This document shows, piece by piece, positions 59,761 to 64,000 of a stretch of DNA of 64,000 nt. Position numbers and translations under genes: made by a program. Source of the DNA: Rhizobiales bacterium CCH10-E5 (GTDB lineage: Bacteria > Pseudomonadota > Alphaproteobacteria > Rhizobiales > Beijerinckiaceae); NCBI GenBank assembly GCA_001556125.1, contig LSIG01000136.1:62001-126000 (forward strand), read 5' to 3'. Under the pieces are notes generated by a model. The model did not search any database. It was not told the origin of the DNA and saw nothing but the letters and a program-made list of their open reading frames with translations. Numbering within the stretch: position 1 is the stretch's first letter; each line of letters starts with the position of its first letter.

Positions 59761-60629
59761 CGAATCCGCCGGATGCTCGTGATCGCGCCGAAGCTCTTGG
59801 CCTGGATGCGATCGCGGGCGGTGCGGAGCGGCTCGCTCATCACCGTCATCGAATAGGCGGTGGCGTGGAGCAGCGTGTCGGGGTCGCTCAGGATGCCGAC
59901 ATGACCCTTCCAGAAGACGAGGTCGCCGCGCCGCAGGCCACTCAGACTGTCGTCGAAAGACACGGGCTCGCCGATCTCGCGCTCCAGCATGTCGGAATCG
60001 CGCGGCGAGGCGATGCCGGCGGCAGCCAGCGCGAGCTGCGTCAGTCCGGAGCAGTCGAGCCCGAGGCTGGTCTTGCCACCCCAGAGATAGGGCGCGTTCA
60101 GGCAAAGCTCGGCCACGGAGACGAAGTCGGGCTCCGGCGTCTCCAGCGCCGCCAGATGCGGCGCGAAGACGAAGCCGGTGGCGTAGCGCCCGAATTCCGA
60201 CAGCGTCAGGAACTCGCCGCTCTCGCCGGACACGGCGACACCGGCGCCCAGCGAAAGCGCCGCCAGCGGCGGCAGCTTCATCGACGGGCCGGGATAGACG
60301 AAGGTCCGCAGCGCCCGGACGCGGTGGGTGGGCGCGAGCGCATCCGGCCGCAGCGCATCGTCCGGCAGGTAGCCGACATAGCCGTCCGTACGGAGCTGAA
60401 CCCAGGCCCAGCCCTCGAAGCGCTCGTAGACGTCGACCGCCTCGCCACAGAGCGCTTCGGTGTCGAGCGGCGCATCCGGCCGCGGCTCGCGCCGCAGCGG
60501 CGCCGACGGCGCGACGACGCGCATCGGCTCGGGATCGACGAAGACGCGGGCCTCGACCTGCCCGATCAGGTGGCGGGCGGCGAGATCGGGACGGGCGGGG
60601 GTCAGGCGGCGGTCGAGAATCGCGGTCAT
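59757..60629 (-). CDS. NlpC/P60 family hydrolase with SH3 domains (C40)
   Basis: 290-aa predicted peptidoglycan gamma-D-glutamyl-endopeptidase. Two bacterial SH3-like segments (about 30-100 and 105-165) precede the catalytic C40 domain with Cys193 in LDCSGLTQ, His243 in KGHVGIL and His255 in LLHATA. No signal peptide is visible; in this order the protein is often cytosolic and encoded beside an M17 aminopeptidase, so turnover of cell-wall peptides is likely. Convergent with mutS. Confidence 0.9.
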   Translation of the reverse strand: MTAILDRRLTPARPDLAARHLIGQVEARVFVDPEPMRVVAPSAPLRREPRPDAPLDTEALCGEAVDVYERFEGWAWVQLRTDGYVGYLPDDALRPDALAPTHRVRALRTFVYPGPSMKLPPLAALSLGAGVAVSGESGEFLTLSEFGRYATGFVFAPHLAALETPEPDFVSVAELCLNAPYLWGGKTSLGLDCSGLTQLALAAAGIASPRDSDMLEREIGEPVSFDDSLSGLRRGDLVFWKGHVGILSDPDTLLHATAYSMTVMSEPLRTARDRIQAKSFGAITSIRRIR

Positions 60630-60667
60630 CGCGACACTCTATCGCCGCAGTGCGGCGCCGGAAACGC

Positions 60668-61021
60668 TCAGGCCGCGCCGATCTCGCGCGTGCGCTCGAC
60701 GATGCGGTCGGCGAGGCGCTCGACGGCCAGCGCGCCGGCGACGGTGCGCTGGATCACAACGTTGCGGCGGTCGGCCTCGTCGCGCCGGCGCGTCACCAGC
60801 CCGAGCTTTCCCATCGTGTCCAGGGCTCTGGTGATGACCGGCTTGGTCACGCCGAGCTGGGCAGCGAGCCCGCGCACGGTATGCGGCGGCAGTTCCAGAT
60901 AGATCGTCAGCAGGATCGCCGTCTGGCGCGCCGAGAGATCGGATTCGCCGTCGCGCACCAGGTCGAGATGGACCTGGCGCCACAATCTGAGGGCCTGGGA
61001 CGGCCTGATCTCCAGCGGCAT
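60668..61021 (-). CDS. MarR family transcriptional regulator
   Basis: 117-aa winged-helix regulator. Helices LWRQVHLDLV, LSARQTAILL and the recognition region TVRGLAAQLGVTKPVITRALDTMGKLGLV lead to a wing DEADRRNVVI, the MarR DxRxxR-like motif. The chain is shorter than usual MarR proteins, with a shortened N-terminal dimerisation helix. It lies between the aminopeptidase and NlpC/P60 genes on the same strand, separated by 81 and 38 bp. Confidence 0.85.
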   Translation of the reverse strand: MPLEIRPSQALRLWRQVHLDLVRDGESDLSARQTAILLTIYLELPPHTVRGLAAQLGVTKPVITRALDTMGKLGLVTRRRDEADRRNVVIQRTVAGALAVERLADRIVERTREIGAA

Positions 61022-61102
61022 GTCTCGGAACCGTCGCGATCGTTACGGAGCCGGATCATTACCTCGCCTTCGCTGCGGTGCAACGGGGTTCTGCCGACAG
61101 GC

Positions 61103-62494
61103 TTAACCGGGCGGGTGCAGCTGCTTGACCAGCGCATAGACCAGACGCGCGGCCTGGCACTCCCCGCCCTCCGGCCGGCCGGGCTTCGCGGATGGATTCC
61201 AGGCGTAAATGTCGAAATGCGCGTAGGATGGGCATTTCTCCACGAAACGGTTGAGGAAGAGCGCCGCCGTGACCGAACCGGCGAAACTGCCGCCGGAGAC
61301 GTTGTTGAGATCGGCCACGCGCGAGTCGAGCATGCGCTCATAGGGCGGCCAGAGCGGCATCCGCCAGACGGGGTCGTTCACCGCCTGCCCCAGCCGGGCG
61401 ATCTCGGAAGCGAGCCCATCGTCATGGGTGTAGAAGGGCGGCAATTCGGGGCCGAGCGCGGTGCGGGCCGCGCCGGTCAGCGTGGCGAAGTCGATCAGGA
61501 GTTCGGGAGCCTCCTCATCGGCCAGGGCAAGGGCATCGGCCAGGATCAGGCGGCCTTCGGCGTCGGTGTTGCCGATCTCGACGCTGAGCCCCTTGCGGCT
61601 CGTCAGCACATCACCCGGACGGAAGGACGCGCCGGCCACGGCGTTCTCGACCGCGGGGACCAGCAGGCGCAGCCGCACCGGCAGCTTCGCCAGCATGATC
61701 ATGCGCGCGGCGGCAATGGCCGCGGCGCCGCCGCCCATGTCCTTCTTCATCAGCAACATGCCAGCGGAGGGCTTGAGATCGAGCCCGCCCGTATCGAAGG
61801 CGACGCCCTTGCCGACCAGCGTGACAAGGGGGTGGCCGGGATCGCCCCAGACCAGGTCGATCAGACGCGGCAGCCGCGGGGACGCGCGGCCGACGGCGTG
61901 GATCATCGGGAAATTGCGGGCGAGAAGATCATCCCCCACGATCGCGGTGACCACCGCGCCGGTTTCCTCCGCCAGGGCGCGGATCGCGGCCTCGATCTCG
62001 GCCGGTCCCATGTCGTTGGCCGGGGTGTTGACGAGATCGCGCGCCAGAGCGACCGCTTCGGCGGTACGAACGAGCTCTGCGCCATCAACCCCCTCGGGCA
62101 GGACGAGCCGGGCGGCAGGCGGTGGGGACTTGCGGTAGCGATCAAAGCGATAGCCCTGCAACAGCCAGCCCAGCGCCGCCAGCTCGGGATCCCCGGTCTC
62201 ACCCGACAGGACGTAGTCGCCCGCCGGCAGCAGGGCGGCGAGTCGGCCGGGTGCGAAAGGATCGCGGCGGCGCGCCTCGGGGCCCTCCACCCCGAGCAGC
62301 ACGGCCGCAACAGCCCCCGTCGCATCCGGCAGCAGGACATGCTGACCCGGCTGGGCCGCGAAGCCCTGGGTTTCGGCGAAACGGCGGGCCTCCGGGGAGA
62401 GATCGGCGAGCAGGGTCCGCAGCCCAGCCTTCGTGACGCAATGCAGGGGAATGGCGCCGGAGGACGCCGTGGAAACGAGGCTGTTCACGCGCAA
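61103..62494 (-). CDS. pepA: Leucyl aminopeptidase (M17 family)
   Basis: 463-aa metallo-aminopeptidase of the PepA/PepB group. Two-metal site and catalytic residues lie in VGKGVAFDTGGLDLKP and the signature NTDAEGRLILADAL; MKKDMGG supplies the catalytic Lys. The N-terminal domain (about 1-150) is divergent, as usual in this family. The start is TTG 62494 or GTG 62488; neither has a strong site. It pairs functionally with the NlpC/P60 hydrolase two genes downstream. Confidence 0.92.
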   Translation of the reverse strand: MRVNSLVSTASSGAIPLHCVTKAGLRTLLADLSPEARRFAETQGFAAQPGQHVLLPDATGAVAAVLLGVEGPEARRRDPFAPGRLAALLPAGDYVLSGETGDPELAALGWLLQGYRFDRYRKSPPPAARLVLPEGVDGAELVRTAEAVALARDLVNTPANDMGPAEIEAAIRALAEETGAVVTAIVGDDLLARNFPMIHAVGRASPRLPRLIDLVWGDPGHPLVTLVGKGVAFDTGGLDLKPSAGMLLMKKDMGGGAAAIAAARMIMLAKLPVRLRLLVPAVENAVAGASFRPGDVLTSRKGLSVEIGNTDAEGRLILADALALADEEAPELLIDFATLTGAARTALGPELPPFYTHDDGLASEIARLGQAVNDPVWRMPLWPPYERMLDSRVADLNNVSGGSFAGSVTAALFLNRFVEKCPSYAHFDIYAWNPSAKPGRPEGGECQAARLVYALVKQLHPPG

Positions 62495-62595
62495 GATACC
62501 TGAGAGAGCGGAAAGGGGCCGGTTAAGGATGCGTTAGGGTTAACGTTTTATCACCGGATCGACCACATCGGCCATGGTGGCGAGCGGTGAGACCC

Positions 62596-63498
62596 ATGTT
62601 GTCCAGTCATCTGTCAGCTTATGTCCCCAAGGTCGCGGCGCCGCATCCCGCTCGCGCGCGCACACTCTCTCGCCCCGTTGTGGGCCTCGCCCTGTGCCTC
62701 GCCGGGCTGGCTCTGGCCGGCTGCCAGAGCAAGGGCGGCCTCGGCGACATCACGGGTTCGATCGGCAGCAGCCAGACGCAGCCCCGTACCCCCTCGGATT
62801 GGCATGCCGAAAGCGAGCGCTGGGGCAAGCGCTACGAAGCCAATCGCAAGGATCGAGACGCCGCCTTCTACTATGCCCGTGCCCTGCGCGCGCTCGACCA
62901 AAACGCCCAGGCATTGGCCGTGCTCCAGAGTGCGGTGCTGACCCATACCAATGATCGCGAGCTGCTCGGCGCCTATGGCCGTTCGCTGGCGGATAACGGC
63001 CGGCTGAAGGAGGCCGACGAGGTGCTGTCGCGCGCCCATTCGCCGGAGCGGCCGGACTGGCGCATCCTCTCCGCCCAGGGCACCGTCGCCGATCAGCTCG
63101 GCGACCACCAGCGCGCGCAGCAGATCTATCAGGCCGCCTTGAAGATTGCCCCCGGCGAACCGACGGTGTTGTCCAATCTCGGCCTGTCGCTGGCGCTTTC
63201 GCGGCAGTTGCCGGAGGCCGAACGCGTCCTGCGCGAGGCGGTCTCGAATGGCCGTGGCGACCCGCGGGTGCGCCAGAACCTCGTGCTCGTGCTCGGCCTG
63301 CAGGGCCGCTTCGCGGAGGCCGAGACGCTGGCGAAGCAGGACCAGAGCCCCGCGGAAGCGGCAGCGACCATCGCCTATCTCAAACGCAGCGTGAGCCAGC
63401 CGAACAGCTGGGAAATGCTCAAGACCGGCGGGGCCAAGCCGAAGGCGAAACCCGCCCCCGCCCAGGCCGGCACGCAGGAAGCCTCGCCGCAGGGCTGA
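62596..63498 (+). CDS. TPR lipoprotein, TadD-like
   Basis: 300-aa lipoprotein. The lipobox LAGC ends the signal peptide at about residue 43. At least four tetratricopeptide repeats span about residues 75-265 (RDAAFYYARALRALDQNAQA, LGAYGRSLADNGRLKEA, LSNLGLSLALSRQLPEA are examples). This is the layout of TadD, a lipoprotein of the Flp/Tad pilus assembly system. Convergent TadC supports that role. The start ATG 62596 has no strong site; a GTG at 62587 is in frame. Confidence 0.85.
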   Translation: MLSSHLSAYVPKVAAPHPARARTLSRPVVGLALCLAGLALAGCQSKGGLGDITGSIGSSQTQPRTPSDWHAESERWGKRYEANRKDRDAAFYYARALRALDQNAQALAVLQSAVLTHTNDRELLGAYGRSLADNGRLKEADEVLSRAHSPERPDWRILSAQGTVADQLGDHQRAQQIYQAALKIAPGEPTVLSNLGLSLALSRQLPEAERVLREAVSNGRGDPRVRQNLVLVLGLQGRFAEAETLAKQDQSPAEAAATIAYLKRSVSQPNSWEMLKTGGAKPKAKPAPAQAGTQEASPQG

Positions 63499-63635
63499 GG
63501 GCCAAACTGGGTCACGGCCGGCCGCAAACCGGCGGCGTTCGTCTTTCTCTTCGCTTGCGTTTTGCGGGACCACGCCTGTCGGGGGCCCCGACATGGACAA
63601 AATCCCTGCCGGGCCGCGCGTCGCGCCTCGCGCCG

Positions 63636-64000
63636 CTACTGCAGCTTCATCGTCTGGATCGCCGCCGGCATCATGATGACGACGAAGAGCACGGGCAGGA
63701 AGAACAGGATCATCGGCACGGTGAGCTTGGGCGGCAGCGCAGCCGCCTTCTTCTCGGCCGCCACCATGCGCTGGTCGCGGCTTTCCTGGGCGAGCGTGCG
63801 CAGCGCCGTCCCCAGCGGCGTGCCGTAGCGCTCCGCCTGGATCAGCGCGGTACAGACGGACTTGACCCCCTCGAGCCCCGTGCGCGCCGACAGGTTCTCA
63901 TAGGCCTGCCGGCGCTCGGAGAGATAGGACAGCTCCGCCGTGCAGAGCGCGAACTCCTCGGCCAGCGGGACCGACTGGCCGCCGATCTCGGTCGAGACCT
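63636..64000 (-). CDS. tadC: Type II secretion system F family protein, TadC (5' part beyond window)
   Basis: C-terminal 121 residues of a GspF-family inner-membrane protein; the 5' part lies beyond base 64000. Reading in from the edge, VSTEIGGQSVPLAEEFA leads to an alpha-helical segment with YENLSARTGLEGVKSV, AERYGTPLGTALRTLAQESRDQRM and a terminal membrane helix PMILFFLPVLFVVIMMPA before the TAG at 63636. This is the TadC/GspF end that shapes the Tad pilus platform. It converges on the TadD-like gene. Confidence 0.88.
   Translation of the reverse strand, partial: VSTEIGGQSVPLAEEFALCTAELSYLSERRQAYENLSARTGLEGVKSVCTALIQAERYGTPLGTALRTLAQESRDQRMVAAEKKAAALPPKLTVPMILFFLPVLFVVIMMPAAIQTMKLQ

Noticed and set aside
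63578..63592. GTCGGGGGCCCCGAC palindrome near the TadD-TadC junction
   Set aside because: Odd-centred palindrome with no room for a loop and no T-tract; likely chance in GC-rich sequence.

Overview
The window is GC-rich (roughly two-thirds G+C in the coding parts), densely coded chromosomal DNA with no transposase, phage block, CRISPR array, tRNA or rRNA that I can see. The gene set (DUF2244, a SAM-II riboswitch, RhtX-like siderophore import, dnaK behind an alphaproteobacterial heat-shock-type promoter, CoaBC-Dut-Rrf2-CysK, Tad pilus genes, and the intergenic palindromes typical of the order) points to an alphaproteobacterium of the Hyphomicrobiales, probably Bosea-like. The taxonomic call is inference.

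Layout. 1-5.5 kb: a 2-hydroxyacid dehydrogenase, an SDR oxidoreductase, a lipoprotein, endonuclease III (nth), DUF2244, a low-GC secreted orphan, and an AraC/O6-methylguanine methyltransferase fusion. 5.5-10.5 kb: a minus-strand run of an FAH-family enzyme, a PfkB kinase, a trans-3-hydroxyproline dehydratase-type racemase homologue and a polytopic GT-C-like protein. It diverges from a complete ugpBAEC ABC importer (10.7-14.9 kb) that carries a strong hairpin between ugpB and ugpA. 15-19 kb: DsbD/ScsB-type disulfide reductase with a periplasmic redoxin, and a secreted protein of unknown function. 19-24 kb: dnaK, dnaJ, CsbD, and an XRE regulator divergent from a small membrane protein.

24-31 kb is a sulfur amino-acid island. 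On the minus strand a SAM-II riboswitch, a candidate 20-codon leader ORF, an 86-aa protein and metN-metI-metQ form a methionine uptake operon, with a large palindromic element between metI and metQ. Divergent from it, coaBC-dut-rrf2 are coupled by ATGA overlaps and followed by cysK. CoaB consumes cysteine and CysK makes it, and the Rrf2 protein is a plausible cysteine-responsive regulator.

31-40 kb: a CHASE3 histidine kinase, a DUF883/holin-like pair, an AI-2E family permease, DNA polymerase I, a DHDPS-family/FAH-family catabolic pair and a cold-shock protein. 40-46 kb: a ferric-siderophore operon (TonB receptor, RhtX/FptX-like MFS, FhuF reductase) and a Bcr/CflA exporter. 46-53 kb: a tail-anchored unknown, a UPF0104-type membrane protein, a methyltransferase-like protein beside an SbmA/YddA-type ABC exporter with a damaged ATPase site, a small basic protein and malic enzyme MaeB. 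53-57 kb: two tandem paralogous chemoreceptor-like proteins. 57-64 kb: mutS, NlpC/P60 hydrolase, MarR, M17 aminopeptidase, a TadD-like lipoprotein and the 3' end of tadC, which runs off the window.

The most informative non-textbook observations are the riboswitch plus leader-ORF architecture upstream of metNIQ, the ABC exporter lacking three catalytic residues, the missing flap cysteine in CoaC, the two chemoreceptor paralogues without HAMP, and the Cys/Thr active-site pair in the racemase homologue.
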